DNA of 36,412 bases from Oscillospiraceae bacterium (GTDB lineage: Bacteria > Bacillota > Clostridia > Oscillospirales > Ruminococcaceae). The notes under the pieces are model-generated. The model was not told the DNA's origin. It did no database searches and saw only the letters and a list, made by a program, of their open reading frames with translations. Shown one piece after another: positions 16,968 through 26,448 of the stretch; position 1 is the stretch's first letter; the number at the start of each line of letters is the position of its first letter. A program made the position numbers and the translations under genes. The stretch is from the NCBI GenBank assembly GCA_902772105.1, contig CACXZI010000008.1:1696-38107 (forward strand), in the 5' to 3' direction.

Positions 16968-16972
16968 TATTT
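16947..16972. promoter_or_regulatory. Operator-like inverted repeat over the OppA-like promoter
   Basis: AAATATTGTT (16947-16956) and AACAATATTT (16963-16972) are perfect 10-base inverted arms with a 6-base centre. They cover the -35 box and spacer of the promoter. Placement and symmetry suggest a repressor site; the regulator is unknown. Confidence 0.45.
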
Positions 16973-17115
16973 TAAAAATATTATTTTGTTTATTTTATTA
17001 AAAAAAAGATAAAATTATTTATGGTATAAAAATATTTTTTTGAGTTTATTTTTTAAAAAAATACTATATGTTGTGTTTTGTTAGAATGTAGGGCGTTTTT
17101 TTGTCTAAACTAATA

Positions 17116-17129
17116 TTTTGTTAACAAAA
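17116..17129. other. 14-base palindrome in the divergent intergenic region
   Basis: TTTTGTTAACAAAA lies about 30 bases ahead of the rpsJ -35 box. The rest of 16973-17158 is AT-rich DNA with no gene I can recognise. Confidence 0.25.
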
Positions 17130-17158
17130 AATTTACAATTAATAAATGTGAAATCCTA

Positions 17159-17187
17159 TTGAAAAACTGAATTTATGTTGATATACT
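17159..17187 (+). promoter_or_regulatory. Promoter of the S10-spc-alpha superoperon
   Basis: TTGAAA (17159-17164) and TATACT (17182-17187) are 17 bases apart, with TG at 17179-17180 extending the -10. The leader to rpsJ is about 160 nt, which leaves room for autoregulation. A weak hairpin with a T-run near 17261-17280 could be an attenuator but is not convincing. Confidence 0.65.
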
Positions 17188-17355
17188 ATTCTGGTATTAT
17201 TTAAACTTTGGCATTAGTCCATAAATTTTTACAATTTTCTATTTTAAAAAGCATAAGTAAAAAGTTAGCTAGCATTTTTTATTATATGTTTTGAAATGAA
17301 AGAAAATGAAAAAAACATTTGTTTAAATTTTAAAATTGAGAAAAGGAGAAGAAAT

Positions 17356-17667
17356 TTGGCTACAAAAGAAAAGATGAAGATCAAGCTAAAAAGTTATGAT
17401 CATAATTTGTTGGATAAGTCTTGCAAAAAAATCATTGACGCAGCAACAAGAACAGGAGCAGATATTGTTGGGCCTGTTCCGCTTCCAACAAAAAAAGAAG
17501 TCGTCACAATACTTCGTGCAGTACACAAATATAAAGACAGTAGAGAACAGTTTGAAATGAGGACACATAAAAGATTAATAGAAATTTTAAGGCCTTCAAA
17601 TAAAACTGTTGAAGCTTTGCAAGGTCTTGACCTAGCAGCTGGAGTTGAAATTGAAATAAAACTTTAG
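17356..17667 (+). CDS. rpsJ: 30S ribosomal protein S10
   Basis: S10 is a head protein of the small subunit and also acts in transcription antitermination with NusB. The 103-residue protein begins [19 protein letters not shown] and contains [16 protein letters not shown] and the signature [12 protein letters not shown]. The start is the TTG at 17356, after AAAAGGAG. An upstream in-frame ATG would add 20 residues not found in the family and would read through the binding site. It is first in the superoperon, 33 bases ahead of rplC. Confidence 0.95.
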   Translation: MATKEKMKIKLKSYDHNLLDKSCKKIIDAATRTGADIVGPVPLPTKKEVVTILRAVHKYKDSREQFEMRTHKRLIEILRPSNKTVEALQGLDLAAGVEIEIKL

Positions 17668-17700
17668 AATTTCTAGTAGTAAAATGAAAGGAAGAAAAAA

Positions 17701-18351
17701 ATGCGAAAAGCAATTATTGGCAGAAAGCTTGGTATGACACAGGTTTTTGATGAAAATGGGGTTGTTGTTCCTGTAACTGTTGTTGAACTTGGGCCTTGTG
17801 TTGTTGTTCAGAAAAAAACAATAGAAACCGACGGATATGACAGTATACAGATTGGTTTTGATAATTTAAAGCCAACTAAGGTAAATAAACCAATGACGGG
17901 GCATTTCAAAAAAGCAGGAGCAGCACCAAAAAGAAAGTTAAAAGAATTCAGGTTAGAAGATTGCAGTTCATATAATCCGGGAGATATAATAAAAGCAGAT
18001 ATTTTTTCTGTTGGAGAAAAGGTTGACGTTAGTGCAAATGGAAAAGGAAAAGGTTTTGCTGGAACAATAAAAAGATATGGAAACCACCTTTTGAAGAAAA
18101 GTCATGGTACTGGGCCTGTTAGAAGGCATGCAGGGTCTATGTCTGGTGCATCCGACCCATCTAGAATTTTAAAAGGCAAAAAAATGCCTGGAAGAATGGG
18201 TGGAAAAAAGGTTACAGTTCAAGGGCTTTTAATAGTTAGTGTTGATGCTGAAAAAAATATTGTAGCAATAAAAGGGGCAGTTCCAGGGCCAAAAGGCGGA
18301 TATGTCACGATTATTGATAGTGTTAAAACGGTAAGAAAAGAGGAAAAATAG
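17701..18351 (+). CDS. rplC: 50S ribosomal protein L3
   Basis: L3 binds near the 3' end of 23S rRNA and helps nucleate 50S assembly. It has 216 residues, a normal length. It begins [19 protein letters not shown] and carries the long loop [13 protein letters not shown] and [18 protein letters not shown] that reaches toward the peptidyl transferase centre. The ATG follows GAAAGGAAG. The stop is one base before the rplD start. Confidence 0.97.
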   Translation: MRKAIIGRKLGMTQVFDENGVVVPVTVVELGPCVVVQKKTIETDGYDSIQIGFDNLKPTKVNKPMTGHFKKAGAAPKRKLKEFRLEDCSSYNPGDIIKADIFSVGEKVDVSANGKGKGFAGTIKRYGNHLLKKSHGTGPVRRHAGSMSGASDPSRILKGKKMPGRMGGKKVTVQGLLIVSVDAEKNIVAIKGAVPGPKGGYVTIIDSVKTVRKEEK

Positions 18352-18352
18352 T

Positions 18353-18979
18353 ATGTCAACAGAAATTTTGGTTTTAAACATGAAAGGGCAGGAAGTTTCC
18401 AAAAGAAAGCTTTCTGAGAAGGTTTTTTCTTTAACACCAAGAAAGGATATTTTACATTTTCTTGTTGTTAATCATCTTGCAAATTGCAGGCAAGGAACAC
18501 AGTCAACCTTAACAAGATCGGAGGTTCGTGGAGGAGGAAGAAAACCTTGGCGTCAAAAAGGAACAGGGCGTGCAAGGCAAGGTTCAACTCGTTCGCCACA
18601 GTGGGTTCATGGTGGAGTTGCTTTGGGGCCAAAGCCGAGAAAATATGGTTTTTCGGTTAACAAAAAGGTTAGAAAACTTGCTATGAAACATGCGCTTTCT
18701 TCTAAATTTTTAGATTCTAAAATAGTTTTGGTTGATGAAATTTTAATGAAGGAATATAAAACAAAAGATTTTGCTTCTTTTTTAAAAGCAATAAAGGTTG
18801 ATGAAAAGGCTTTAGTTGTTCTTTCAAGTGTTAAAAAAGAGGTTGTTAAAAGTGCAGCGAATTTAGAAAAGGTTAAAACTTCTTTTGTTGGAGAACTTAA
18901 TGTATATGATATTTTAAATTGTGAAAAATTAATTTTAGAAGTTCCTGCTGTTGATAAGATCGAGGAGGTATATGCATAA
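18353..18979 (+). CDS. rplD: 50S ribosomal protein L4
   Basis: L4 lines the peptide exit tunnel and in several bacteria represses its own S10 operon. The 208-residue protein has the tunnel loop EVRGGGRKPWRQKGTGRARQ followed by GSTRSPQWVHGG and GPKPRKY. There is no gap on either side, and it abuts rplW directly. Whether the leader upstream of rpsJ binds L4 here cannot be judged by eye. Confidence 0.97.
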   Translation: MSTEILVLNMKGQEVSKRKLSEKVFSLTPRKDILHFLVVNHLANCRQGTQSTLTRSEVRGGGRKPWRQKGTGRARQGSTRSPQWVHGGVALGPKPRKYGFSVNKKVRKLAMKHALSSKFLDSKIVLVDEILMKEYKTKDFASFLKAIKVDEKALVVLSSVKKEVVKSAANLEKVKTSFVGELNVYDILNCEKLILEVPAVDKIEEVYA

Positions 18980-19276
18980 ATGAAAAGATCGGCGTATGAC
19001 GTTATATATAAGCCACTCGTAACCGAAGCAACTATTAGTGGTGCTCAAAATAGGAAATATAGTTTTAAGGTTAATGTTAATGCAAACAAAATTGAAATTA
19101 AGATGGCTTTGAAAGAACTTTTTGGTGTTGATGTTGAAAAGGTTAACACAATGAATTGTAGAGGACGAAAGGTTAGATATAGATATAGCAGAGGAAAAAA
19201 GCCAGATTGGAAAAAAGCAATAGTAACTTTAACACAAGACTCTAAAACAATAGAGTTTTATGATAATATGTATTAA
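18980..19276 (+). CDS. rplW: 50S ribosomal protein L23
   Basis: L23 sits at the exit of the peptide tunnel and docks SRP, trigger factor and the translocon. The 98-residue protein starts DVIYKPLVTEATISGAQN, in line with the family's PxxTEKS region, and continues KYSFKVNVNANKIEIKMAL. Its ATG directly follows the rplD stop codon, and GAGGAGG within the last rplD codons serves as binding site. Confidence 0.96.
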   Translation: MKRSAYDVIYKPLVTEATISGAQNRKYSFKVNVNANKIEIKMALKELFGVDVEKVNTMNCRGRKVRYRYSRGKKPDWKKAIVTLTQDSKTIEFYDNMY

Positions 19277-19301
19277 AGATTAAATTAAGAGGAGAGAAAA
19301 A

Positions 19302-20135
19302 ATGGCCGTAAAGAGTTATAATCCAACAACTGCTTCAAGACGTGGAATGACTGTTATTGATTATTCAGACCTAACCAAAAAAAGGCCTGAAAAGAGCCTA
19401 ATAAAGGTTTTAAAAAAGCATTCAGGAAGGAATAACACCGGTAAGATAACGGTTCGCCATAGAGGTGGTGGAAACAAAAGAAAATATCGTATAATAGACT
19501 TCAAAAGAGATAAAATGGGGGCTAAAGCTGTTGTTGAAGCAATAGAATATGACCCAAATAGAAGTGCTAATATTGCGCTTTTAAAATATGAAGATGGTGA
19601 AAAAAGATATATACTTGCAGCCAATGGATTAAACGTTGGAGACACAGTTGAAAACGGAGAAGGAGCAGATATAAAGCCAGGGAATTCAATGGCTTTAAAA
19701 GATATTCCGGTTGGAACATTTATTCATAATATTGAGCTTTCTCCAAAGCAAGGAGCAATTCTAGTAAGGTCAGCAGGAAATTCAGCACAGCTAATGGCAA
19801 AGGAAGGTAAATATGCTTTGGTTCGTCTTCCTTCGGGAGAGCTAAGAAAGGTTTTGGTTGTTTGTTGTGCAACAATTGGTCAGATAGGGAATTTAGAACA
19901 TGAAAATGTTAAGGTTGGAAAAGCAGGAAAAACACGTCATAAAGGTTTTAGGCCAACGGTTCGTGGATCTGTTATGAACCCTAATGATCACCCACACGGA
20001 GGAGGAGAGGGTAAATGTCCTGTTGGAAGACCAGGCCCGGTCACTCCTTGGGGAAAACCAGCACTAGGATATAAAACAAGGAAAAAACACAAAGCTAGTG
20101 ATAAATATATAGTTCGCAGAAGAAATGCAAAATAA
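19302..20135 (+). CDS. rplB: 50S ribosomal protein L2
   Basis: L2 is a core protein needed for subunit association and peptidyl transfer. The 277 residues include TPGRR-like [13 protein letters not shown] at the N-terminus, [15 protein letters not shown], and the conserved C-terminal stretch with [19 protein letters not shown]. The latter holds the invariant His of the HPHGGGEG motif. The ATG follows AAGAGGAGAG. Confidence 0.97.
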   Translation: MAVKSYNPTTASRRGMTVIDYSDLTKKRPEKSLIKVLKKHSGRNNTGKITVRHRGGGNKRKYRIIDFKRDKMGAKAVVEAIEYDPNRSANIALLKYEDGEKRYILAANGLNVGDTVENGEGADIKPGNSMALKDIPVGTFIHNIELSPKQGAILVRSAGNSAQLMAKEGKYALVRLPSGELRKVLVVCCATIGQIGNLEHENVKVGKAGKTRHKGFRPTVRGSVMNPNDHPHGGGEGKCPVGRPGPVTPWGKPALGYKTRKKHKASDKYIVRRRNAK

Positions 20136-20157
20136 AAATTTGTAGGGAGTTAAAAAA

Positions 20158-20430
20158 ATGAGTAGATCAATTAAAAAAGGCCCTTATGTTGATGAAAAAC
20201 TATTAAAAAAAGTTGTTGCAATGAACGAAAATAAAGAAAAAAAGGTTTTAAAAACATGGTCTCGTTCTTCTACAATATTTCCAGATTTTGTAGGGCACAC
20301 TTTTGCAGTGCATGATGGAAGAAAACATATTCCGGTGTATATAACAGAAGATATGGTTGGCCACAAACTTGGAGAATTCGCACCAACACGCACATTCAAA
20401 GGGCATGCTGGTTCTAAAACATCAAAATAA
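20158..20430 (+). CDS. rpsS: 30S ribosomal protein S19
   Basis: S19 is a head protein near the A-site finger. The 90-residue protein begins [18 protein letters not shown] and contains the signature [20 protein letters not shown], then [22 protein letters not shown] precedes the ATG. It lies in the standard order between rplB and rplV. Confidence 0.97.
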   Translation: MSRSIKKGPYVDEKLLKKVVAMNENKEKKVLKTWSRSSTIFPDFVGHTFAVHDGRKHIPVYITEDMVGHKLGEFAPTRTFKGHAGSKTSK

Positions 20431-20446
20431 GGGGGTGTTATAAAAG

Positions 20447-20782
20447 ATGGAAGCTGTTGCAAAGTTAAAACATATTAGAATATCGCCAAGAAAGGTTCAA
20501 ATTGTTCTAAACTTAATTAGAGGAAAAAGAGTTAGTGATGCTCTTGCAATTTTAAAATATACACCAAAAGCTGCTTGTTCTAGTTTAGAAAAACTATTAA
20601 ACTCTGCAGCGTCGAATGCAGTTAATAATCTTAATATGGATGGCAGAAGTTTATATGTTAGTGAATGTTTCGTCACACCAGCGTCTATGTTGAAAAGAAT
20701 TAGAGCGGTATCAAAAGGAAGATCTTGTCGAATTTTAAAGAGAATGTCTCATGTTACAATTAAAGTTAAAGAAAAAATATAA
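20447..20782 (+). CDS. rplV: 50S ribosomal protein L22
   Basis: L22 lines the exit tunnel through its beta-hairpin. The 111-residue protein starts [20 protein letters not shown] and has [12 protein letters not shown], then the hairpin region ending in [20 protein letters not shown]. The last segment is RGRAxxIxKRTSHI in most species. GGGGGTG precedes the start. Confidence 0.96.
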   Translation: MEAVAKLKHIRISPRKVQIVLNLIRGKRVSDALAILKYTPKAACSSLEKLLNSAASNAVNNLNMDGRSLYVSECFVTPASMLKRIRAVSKGRSCRILKRMSHVTIKVKEKI

Positions 20783-20799
20783 AGAAAGGAGGAAGATTA

Positions 20800-21504
20800 A
20801 TGGGTCAGAAGGTTAATCCACATGGTTTAAGAGTTGGAATAATAAAAGATTGGGATTCAAGATGGTTTGCTGGAAAAGACAAATTCAGTGAATATTTAAT
20901 TGAGGATTATAAAATCAGAAAATATCTAAAAAAGAAGTTGTATGCAGCAGGAGTTGCAAAAATTGAAATAGAACGTGGAATATCAGGAATAAAAGTATAT
21001 ATACATTGTGCAAAGCCTGGAATAGTTATAGGAAAAGGTGGAGCTGAAATAGAAAAAATTAAAGCAGAAGCTGAAAAAATAATAAAAAAGAGCATGGCAA
21101 TTAATATAGTGGAAGTAAAGCAGCAGGATAAAAATGCGCAGTTAGTTGCAGAAAACATTGCTTTGCAGTTAGAAAAAAGAATTTCTTTTAGAAGGGCTAT
21201 GAAACAAGCAATTAAAAGAGCAATTGATGCTGGAGTTAAAGGAATTAAAACCCAAGTTTCTGGAAGGCTGGCAGGAGCAGAAATAGCAAGAGCAGAAAGA
21301 TATAGCGAAGGAAATATTCCACTTCAAACTTTGCGTGCAGATATAGATTATGGTTTTGCAGAAGCACACACAACATATGGTTTGATTGGTGTTAAGGTTT
21401 GGATTTGTAATGGAGAGATATTAAAAGGAAACAAAGAGGAACAACAAAAAGAGCCAGAGAGATTTAAAAAGCCAAATAGAACCTTTAAAAGAGAAAGGAG
21501 GTAG
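20800..21504 (+). CDS. rpsC: 30S ribosomal protein S3
   Basis: S3 forms part of the mRNA entry channel. The 234 residues open with [19 protein letters not shown] and carry a type II KH domain with [15 protein letters not shown]. The C-terminal domain has [20 protein letters not shown], and a basic tail ends KRERR. The tail is somewhat long and rich in Lys, Glu and Arg. AAAGGAGG precedes the ATG. Confidence 0.97.
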   Translation: MGQKVNPHGLRVGIIKDWDSRWFAGKDKFSEYLIEDYKIRKYLKKKLYAAGVAKIEIERGISGIKVYIHCAKPGIVIGKGGAEIEKIKAEAEKIIKKSMAINIVEVKQQDKNAQLVAENIALQLEKRISFRRAMKQAIKRAIDAGVKGIKTQVSGRLAGAEIARAERYSEGNIPLQTLRADIDYGFAEAHTTYGLIGVKVWICNGEILKGNKEEQQKEPERFKKPNRTFKRERR

Positions 21505-21509
21505 AAAAA

Positions 21510-21938
21510 ATGTTAATGCCAAAACGTACAAAACATAGAAAAGTTCATCGTGGGCGAATGAAAGGAAAGGCAAGAAGAGGAAACAAAGTAACATATGGTG
21601 AATATGGTCTTCAAGCGTTGGAGTCTGCATGGATTACGTCTAACCAAATCGAAGCAGCTCGTGTTGCTATGACAAGATATACAAAACGTGGTGGAAAGGT
21701 TTGGATTAAGATTTTTCCAGATAAATCGGTTACTAAAAAGCCTATTGGGGTGCGTATGGGTAAAGGTAAAGGTGCTCCTGAATATTGGGTTGCTGTGGTT
21801 AAAAGAGAACGAGTTATGTTTGAAGTAGGGGGAGTTCCACGTGATGTTGCAAAAGAAGCTATGCGACTTGCAATGCATAAACTTCCAATAAAATGTAAAT
21901 TCGTTGCTAAAGAAGAGAGCTTGGGTGGTGAAGTTTAG
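21510..21938 (+). CDS. rplP: 50S ribosomal protein L16
   Basis: L16 helps position A-site tRNA in the 50S subunit. The 142-residue protein begins [19 protein letters not shown] and contains [20 protein letters not shown] and [16 protein letters not shown], all family hallmarks. AGGAGG ends rpsC and serves as the binding site. Its stop is immediately followed by the rpmC start. Confidence 0.97.
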   Translation: MLMPKRTKHRKVHRGRMKGKARRGNKVTYGEYGLQALESAWITSNQIEAARVAMTRYTKRGGKVWIKIFPDKSVTKKPIGVRMGKGKGAPEYWVAVVKRERVMFEVGGVPRDVAKEAMRLAMHKLPIKCKFVAKEESLGGEV

Positions 21939-22139
21939 ATGAAAATAAAAGAAATTAGAGAAATGGCAACAGATAAGCTAAATGAAAAAATTAAAGAATT
22001 AAAAGAGGAACTTTTTAATTTGCGTTTTCAGTCTGCTGCAAATAAGCTTGAAAACCCTATGCGTTCTAGAATTGTTAAAAAAGAAATTGCAAGAATGAAA
22101 ACAATTATAAGAGAACGTGAAATTAAAGAAAAAAACTAA
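21939..22139 (+). CDS. rpmC: 50S ribosomal protein L29
   Basis: L29 is a small two-helix protein at the tunnel exit, next to L23. The 66 residues include [20 protein letters not shown] and [19 protein letters not shown], matching the family pattern. The start codon abuts the rplP stop, so translation is probably coupled. Confidence 0.95.
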   Translation: MKIKEIREMATDKLNEKIKELKEELFNLRFQSAANKLENPMRSRIVKKEIARMKTIIREREIKEKN

Positions 22140-22157
22140 AAAGGAAGGACAAAATAG

Positions 22158-22430
22158 ATGGCAAAAGAAGAAAAAAAAGAGAGAAAAGCCAGAAAAGTTC
22201 GAGTTGGAATGGTTGTTAGCGATAAGATGGATAAAACCGTTGTTGTTGCAATAATAGATAACGTGCGGCACCCACTATATAAAAAGATTGTTAAAAAAAC
22301 CGTCCGTAGAAAAGCACATGACGAGAACAATTCTTGTGGTGTTGGAGATAGAGTTAGAATAATGGAAACAAGGCCACTTTCTAAAGAAAAAAGATGGCGT
22401 GTTGAAAGCATTGTTGAAAAGGCAAAATAA
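22158..22430 (+). CDS. rpsQ: 30S ribosomal protein S17
   Basis: S17 is a primary 16S rRNA binder with an OB-fold. The 90-residue protein has a short basic lead, then [29 protein letters not shown] and the signature [26 protein letters not shown] precedes the ATG. It lies between rpmC and rplN as usual. Confidence 0.96.
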   Translation: MAKEEKKERKARKVRVGMVVSDKMDKTVVVAIIDNVRHPLYKKIVKKTVRRKAHDENNSCGVGDRVRIMETRPLSKEKRWRVESIVEKAK

Positions 22431-22457
22431 AAAGTTTTTTTAGGAGGGTTATAAAAA

Positions 22458-22826
22458 GTGGTACAGATGCAAACCTATTTAAAGGTGGCGGATAACACAG
22501 GTGCTAAAGAAATAATGTGTATTCGTGTGCTTGGGGGTTCTAGAAAAAGGTATGCTAAAATAGGTGATGTTATAGTTGCTTCTGTTAAGAAGAGCACACC
22601 TGGAGGTATGGTTAAAAAAGGAGAAGTTGTTAAAGCTGTTGTTGTTCGTTCTGTTAGAGCAACAAGAAGAAGCGATGGGAGCTATATACGATTTGATGAA
22701 AATGCTGCTGTAATAATAAGAGAAGACAAAAACCCAAGAGGAACACGTATCTTTGGCCCGGTTGCAAGAGAGTTAAGAGAAAAGAATTATATGAAAATTC
22801 TTTCGCTTGCTCCTGAAGTTCTATAA
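22458..22826 (+). CDS. rplN: 50S ribosomal protein L14
   Basis: L14 lies at the subunit interface and contacts 16S rRNA. The 122 residues start [20 protein letters not shown] and include the signature region [20 protein letters not shown] and the tail [20 protein letters not shown]. The start is GTG, after TAGGAGGG, and gives the expected family N-terminus. Confidence 0.97.
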   Translation: MVQMQTYLKVADNTGAKEIMCIRVLGGSRKRYAKIGDVIVASVKKSTPGGMVKKGEVVKAVVVRSVRATRRSDGSYIRFDENAAVIIREDKNPRGTRIFGPVARELREKNYMKILSLAPEVL

Positions 22827-22843
22827 AAAGGAGTTAAGTTAAA

Positions 22844-23179
22844 ATGAAAAAAGATTTATGTAGAAAAAAAATGCATGTTAAAACAGGTGATATGGTTTTA
22901 GTAATAAGTGGAAAGAATAAAGGACAAACTGGAAAAATTGCAGCAGTTTCAAGAAAAGAGGGCAAGGTTATTGTAGAAGGAGTTAATATAATGACCAAAC
23001 ATTTAAAACCAAGGCAACAAGGAACAGCAGGAAGTTTAATAAAGGTTGAAGCTCCTATGTATTCATCAAAGGTTATGTTGGTTTGCCCTAAATGCAATGA
23101 AAAAACAAGGGTTGCGCATGAAGTAGACAAAGACGGAACAAAAAAACGCAAATGTAAAAAATGCAGTAATCTATTCTAA
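22844..23179 (+). CDS. rplX: 50S ribosomal protein L24
   Basis: L24 starts 50S assembly and sits near the tunnel exit. It has 111 residues with the KOW motif [20 protein letters not shown]. The C-terminal part has CPKC and CKKC pairs, a zinc-ribbon form seen in many bacteria. About nine extra residues precede the usual start MHVKTGD. AAGGAG stands 10 bases before the chosen ATG, which supports the longer form. Confidence 0.95.
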   Translation: MKKDLCRKKMHVKTGDMVLVISGKNKGQTGKIAAVSRKEGKVIVEGVNIMTKHLKPRQQGTAGSLIKVEAPMYSSKVMLVCPKCNEKTRVAHEVDKDGTKKRKCKKCSNLF

Positions 23180-23195
23180 GAGAGGGAGGTTTAAA

Positions 23196-23738
23196 GTGGC
23201 AAGGTTAAAAGAGATATATAACAGCGAAATTGTGAGCAAGTTGATGAGTAAATTTGGTTACACCAATCGTATGCAGGTCCCAAAAATAGAAAAAGTTGTT
23301 ATAAATGTCGGAGCAGGAGAAGCAAAAGATAATTCTAAAATAATAGATTCAATAATGGGCGATTTAGAAGCCATAACAGGTCAAAGGCCAACTGTTTGTA
23401 GAGCAAAAAAGTCTGTTGCAAACTTTAAAGTCCGTCAAGGAATGAAAATTGGGGTTAAGGTAACATTAAGAGGAGATAGAATGTATGAATTCATAGATAG
23501 ACTGCTAAATGTTGCTTTGGCACGTGTTAGAGATTTTAGAGGAATAAATCCTAATTCATTTGATGGAAGAGGGAACTATAGTTTGGGGATTAAAGAACAA
23601 ATTATATTTCCGGAAATAGAATACGACAAAATTGATAAGGCACGCGGAATGGACATAACTTTTATAACAACCGCAAAAACCGATGAAGAGTCAAAAGAGC
23701 TTTTGTCTTTAATGGGTGCGCCTTTTAAAACTGTTTAG
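23196..23738 (+). CDS. rplE: 50S ribosomal protein L5
   Basis: L5 carries 5S rRNA into the 50S subunit. The 180 residues have [40 protein letters not shown] and the signature with [18 protein letters not shown]. The start is GTG after GAGGGAGG. The stop overlaps the binding site of the following rpsN. Confidence 0.97.
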   Translation: MARLKEIYNSEIVSKLMSKFGYTNRMQVPKIEKVVINVGAGEAKDNSKIIDSIMGDLEAITGQRPTVCRAKKSVANFKVRQGMKIGVKVTLRGDRMYEFIDRLLNVALARVRDFRGINPNSFDGRGNYSLGIKEQIIFPEIEYDKIDKARGMDITFITTAKTDEESKELLSLMGAPFKTV

Positions 23739-23748
23739 GAGGGCGAAG

Positions 23749-23934
23749 ATGGCAAAAAAATCTATGAAGGTTAAACAAACTAGAAAGCCAAAGTTTTCCA
23801 CTCGTGCTTATAATAGATGTAAATTGTGTGGAAGACCACATGGATATTTAAGAAAATATGGTGTTTGCCGTATTTGTTTTAGGGTTTTGGCCTACAAAGG
23901 ATATATACCTGGAATTAAAAAATCTAGTTGGTAA
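23749..23934 (+). CDS. rpsN: 30S ribosomal protein S14, zinc-binding (type Z)
   Basis: This is the short S14 of 61 residues. Four cysteines, in CKLC and CRIC pairs 12 residues apart, bind zinc. The family end [17 protein letters not shown] is exact. I start at ATG 23749, which follows AGGAGGG; an in-frame start 33 bases upstream lies inside rplE and gives residues foreign to the family. Confidence 0.96.
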   Translation: MAKKSMKVKQTRKPKFSTRAYNRCKLCGRPHGYLRKYGVCRICFRVLAYKGYIPGIKKSSW

Positions 23935-23947
23935 AGGAGGGAATTTT

Positions 23948-24349
23948 GTGCAGGTAACAGATGTTGTTGGAGATATGTTAACAAGAATTAGAAATGCTAA
24001 TTCAGCAAAACACGACAAAGTTGATATTCCAGCTTCTAAATTAAAAGAGGCTATAGCAAAAATTTTGCTGGATGAAGGATATATAACAAAATATGAAATA
24101 ATAAAAGACAAAAATCAGGGAAAACTTAGAATTTTTTTAAAATATGTTGACGCGAAAAGAAATCCTGTTATAATGGGATTAAGAAGAATTTCAAAACCAG
24201 GACTAAGACTTTATTATAAATGTTGTGATATACCTAAAGTTATGAAAGGGCTTGGAATTGCTATTGTTTCCACGTCAAAAGGTATAATGACAGATAAGAT
24301 GGCTAGAAAGCAAAATGCCGGTGGAGAAGTTTTAGCTTTCATTTGGTAG
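23948..24349 (+). CDS. rpsH: 30S ribosomal protein S8
   Basis: S8 is a central 16S rRNA binder and in some bacteria represses the spc operon. The 133-residue protein begins [20 protein letters not shown] and ends with the signature [20 protein letters not shown]. The start is the GTG at 23948, with AAAGGAGGG just upstream, overlapping the rpsN stop. A longer in-frame reading to 23858 overlaps rpsN and does not match the family. Confidence 0.96.
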   Translation: MQVTDVVGDMLTRIRNANSAKHDKVDIPASKLKEAIAKILLDEGYITKYEIIKDKNQGKLRIFLKYVDAKRNPVIMGLRRISKPGLRLYYKCCDIPKVMKGLGIAIVSTSKGIMTDKMARKQNAGGEVLAFIW

Positions 24350-24363
24350 GGAGGAAATTTAAA

Positions 24364-24909
24364 GTGTCTAGAATTGGAAGATTACCTATTAAAATCCCAG
24401 ATGGGGTTGATGTTAAGGTTGAAGGAAATTTAGTTAAAGTTAAAGGTCCAAAAGGGAATTTAGAAAAGACGTTTGTTAAAGATATGGAAATTACAATGCA
24501 GGACGGGTTTATTTTGGTTAAAAGGCCAAATGATTCTAAAAGAAATAGAAGTTTGCATGGACTTACTCGTTCTTTGATATATAACATGGTTGAAGGTGTA
24601 ACCACTGGCTTTGAAAAAAAACTTGAAGTTAATGGTGTTGGATATCGTGTACAAAAGCAAGGTAAAAATTTGGTTATGAATCTTGGGTTTTCGCATCAGG
24701 TTATTGTTCCTGAAATAGACGGAATAACGATTGGTGTTGAAGGTCAAAATTTAATAACAGTATCTGGGCCAGATAAACAAAAAGTTGGTCAGTTTGCGGC
24801 TGAAATACGGGAAAAAAGGCCCCCCGAGCCATATAAAGGAAAGGGCATTAAATATATTGATGAACATATAGTACGTAAGGTTGGAAAAGCGGGAAAAGGA
24901 GCTAAATAA
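24364..24909 (+). CDS. rplF: 50S ribosomal protein L6
   Basis: L6 lies near the factor-binding site of the 50S subunit. The 181 residues start SRIGRLPIKIPDGVDVKVEG and end with the signature RPPEPYKGKGIKYIDEHIVR. The GTG at 24364 follows GGGAGGAAA and matches the family start. Reading to 24343 would overlap rpsH and add a non-family lead. Confidence 0.96.
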   Translation: MSRIGRLPIKIPDGVDVKVEGNLVKVKGPKGNLEKTFVKDMEITMQDGFILVKRPNDSKRNRSLHGLTRSLIYNMVEGVTTGFEKKLEVNGVGYRVQKQGKNLVMNLGFSHQVIVPEIDGITIGVEGQNLITVSGPDKQKVGQFAAEIREKRPPEPYKGKGIKYIDEHIVRKVGKAGKGAK

Positions 24910-24930
24910 GAAAAAAGAGGTGAAAAATAG

Positions 24931-25275
24931 GTGTTAACAAAAGCAAGAGCAAAACGTCATGGAAGAGTTAGAAAAAAGGTTTTTGGAACAAAAGAAAGAC
25001 CAAGGCTTTGTGTTTTTCGGTCGGATAAACATATTTACGTTCAGGTTATTGATGATGTTTTGGGTGTTACATTAACTTCGGCGTCTTCAATTGAGAAAGG
25101 CTTTTCTATGTATGGTGGAAATAAAGAAGCTGCTGAAAAGGTTGGAGAGGCTGTTGCAAAAAGATGTTTAGAAAAAGGAATAGAGAAGGTAGTTTTCGAC
25201 AGAGGTGGATATTTGTATCACGGACGTGTTAAAGCTTTGGCAGAAAAAGCAAGGGAAAATGGGTTAATATTTTAA
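24931..25275 (+). CDS. rplR: 50S ribosomal protein L18
   Basis: L18 binds 5S rRNA with L5. The protein is short at 114 residues because the N-terminal basic segment is trimmed ([19 protein letters not shown]). The core [20 protein letters not shown] and the end [20 protein letters not shown] are clear. The GTG start follows AAAGAGGTG. Confidence 0.95.
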   Translation: MLTKARAKRHGRVRKKVFGTKERPRLCVFRSDKHIYVQVIDDVLGVTLTSASSIEKGFSMYGGNKEAAEKVGEAVAKRCLEKGIEKVVFDRGGYLYHGRVKALAEKARENGLIF

Positions 25276-25293
25276 GAAGGGAGTAGTTGTTTT

Positions 25294-25794
25294 TTGGCTA
25301 AGAGATTTAAAAGAGATTCTGAATTCCAAGAAAAGGTTGTTAGCATAAAGAGGGTTTCAAGAACTGTTAAAGGTGGTAGAATTTTTAAATTTGCAGTTGT
25401 TGTAATAGTAGGAAACAAAAAAGGCAAAGTTGGAATGGGAACAGGAAAATCTGGTGAAATTCCGGATGCAGTTCGAAAAGGAATTGAAAATGCTAAGAAA
25501 AATATGAAAAGAATTGCATTAAGAGGAACCACAATTCCACATGATATTGTTGGTGAGTTTGGAGCTGGAAAGGTTTTATTAAAGCCAGCGCCAGAAGGAA
25601 CAGGAGTTATAGCAGGAGGGCCAGTTCGTGCTGTTGTTGAACTTCTTGGAATAAAAGATATTAGAACAAAATCAATTAAAAGCAATAATTCTATAAATGT
25701 TGTTAGAGCAACTTTAGATGGTTTAACGAAGTTGCGTAGTTTAGAAACTGTTGCTGCTATGCGAGGAAAAACAAAGGCTGAAATTTTAAATTAA
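25294..25794 (+). CDS. rpsE: 30S ribosomal protein S5
   Basis: S5 acts in decoding accuracy and lies at the mRNA entry channel. The 166-residue protein contains [40 protein letters not shown] and [20 protein letters not shown]. The start is a TTG after AAGGGAG, giving the family start [15 protein letters not shown]. Confidence 0.96.
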   Translation: MAKRFKRDSEFQEKVVSIKRVSRTVKGGRIFKFAVVVIVGNKKGKVGMGTGKSGEIPDAVRKGIENAKKNMKRIALRGTTIPHDIVGEFGAGKVLLKPAPEGTGVIAGGPVRAVVELLGIKDIRTKSIKSNNSINVVRATLDGLTKLRSLETVAAMRGKTKAEILN

Positions 25795-25808
25795 GTAGGG
25801 AGAAAATG

Positions 25809-25985
25809 ATGGCTATTGAAATCAGATTAAAAAAAAGCTTAATTGGTGCAAGTAAAAGACAGATTAGTGTGGCTAATTCATTAGGATTAAAAAAAATTGG
25901 AGATATAACAAATCAACCAGAAAATGATGCCACAAAAGGGAAAATTAAAAAGATTTCACATCTTTTAGAGATAGTTGAAAAATAA
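25809..25985 (+). CDS. rpmD: 50S ribosomal protein L30
   Basis: A 58-residue gene that is easy to miss. It reads [20 protein letters not shown] and then [20 protein letters not shown], the pattern of L30. It occupies the standard slot between rpsE and rplO. Two ATGs stand in tandem (25806 and 25809); AGGGAG at 25797-25802 is better spaced for the second. L30 is lost in some reduced genomes but kept here. Confidence 0.93.
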   Translation: MAIEIRLKKSLIGASKRQISVANSLGLKKIGDITNQPENDATKGKIKKISHLLEIVEK

Positions 25986-26004
25986 GTGGGAAAGGAGCAA
26001 GAAT

Positions 26005-26445
26005 TTGAGATTAGGTGAATTATCTCCAGCGGTCGGTTCCAAAAAAAGAAAAAGAAGAGTTGGAAGAGGAATGGCTTCTGGAAACGGAAAAACTTCAGGA
26101 AAAGGACACAAAGGGCAAAATGCAAGATCTGGTGGAGGAGTTCGGCCCGGTTTTGAAGGGGGACAAATGCCACTTCACAGAAGAGTTCCAAAACGAGGTT
26201 TCAACAATATTTTCAAAAAAAGATATGCTATAATAAATGTTGGGGATTTGGAAAAATTTGAAGATGGTGCTGAAGTTAACATTTTAAAACTTTTAGAAAT
26301 GGGAGTTGTTAAAAAGAAATATTGTGGTTTAAAAGTTTTAGGAAATGGAACAATTGAGAAAAAATTAAAGATAACTGCGGCAAAATTTTCAAAGATGGCA
26401 GTAGAGAAAATTGAGAATGCAGGCGGAAAGGTTAATATAGGGTAG
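26005..26445 (+). CDS. rplO: 50S ribosomal protein L15
   Basis: L15 is a late-assembly 50S protein. The 146-residue protein has [20 protein letters not shown], then [20 protein letters not shown] and [15 protein letters not shown], all diagnostic. The TTG at 26005 follows AAAGGAG and gives the family N-terminus. The upstream in-frame ATG would overlap rpmD. It ends three bases before secY. Confidence 0.95.
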   Translation: MRLGELSPAVGSKKRKRRVGRGMASGNGKTSGKGHKGQNARSGGGVRPGFEGGQMPLHRRVPKRGFNNIFKKRYAIINVGDLEKFEDGAEVNILKLLEMGVVKKKYCGLKVLGNGTIEKKLKITAAKFSKMAVEKIENAGGKVNIG

Positions 26446-26448
26446 GTT

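Noticed and set aside
17257..17290. Attenuator hairpin in the rpsJ leader
   Set aside because: The best stem has only a few weak pairs before the T-run; not enough to list as a terminator.
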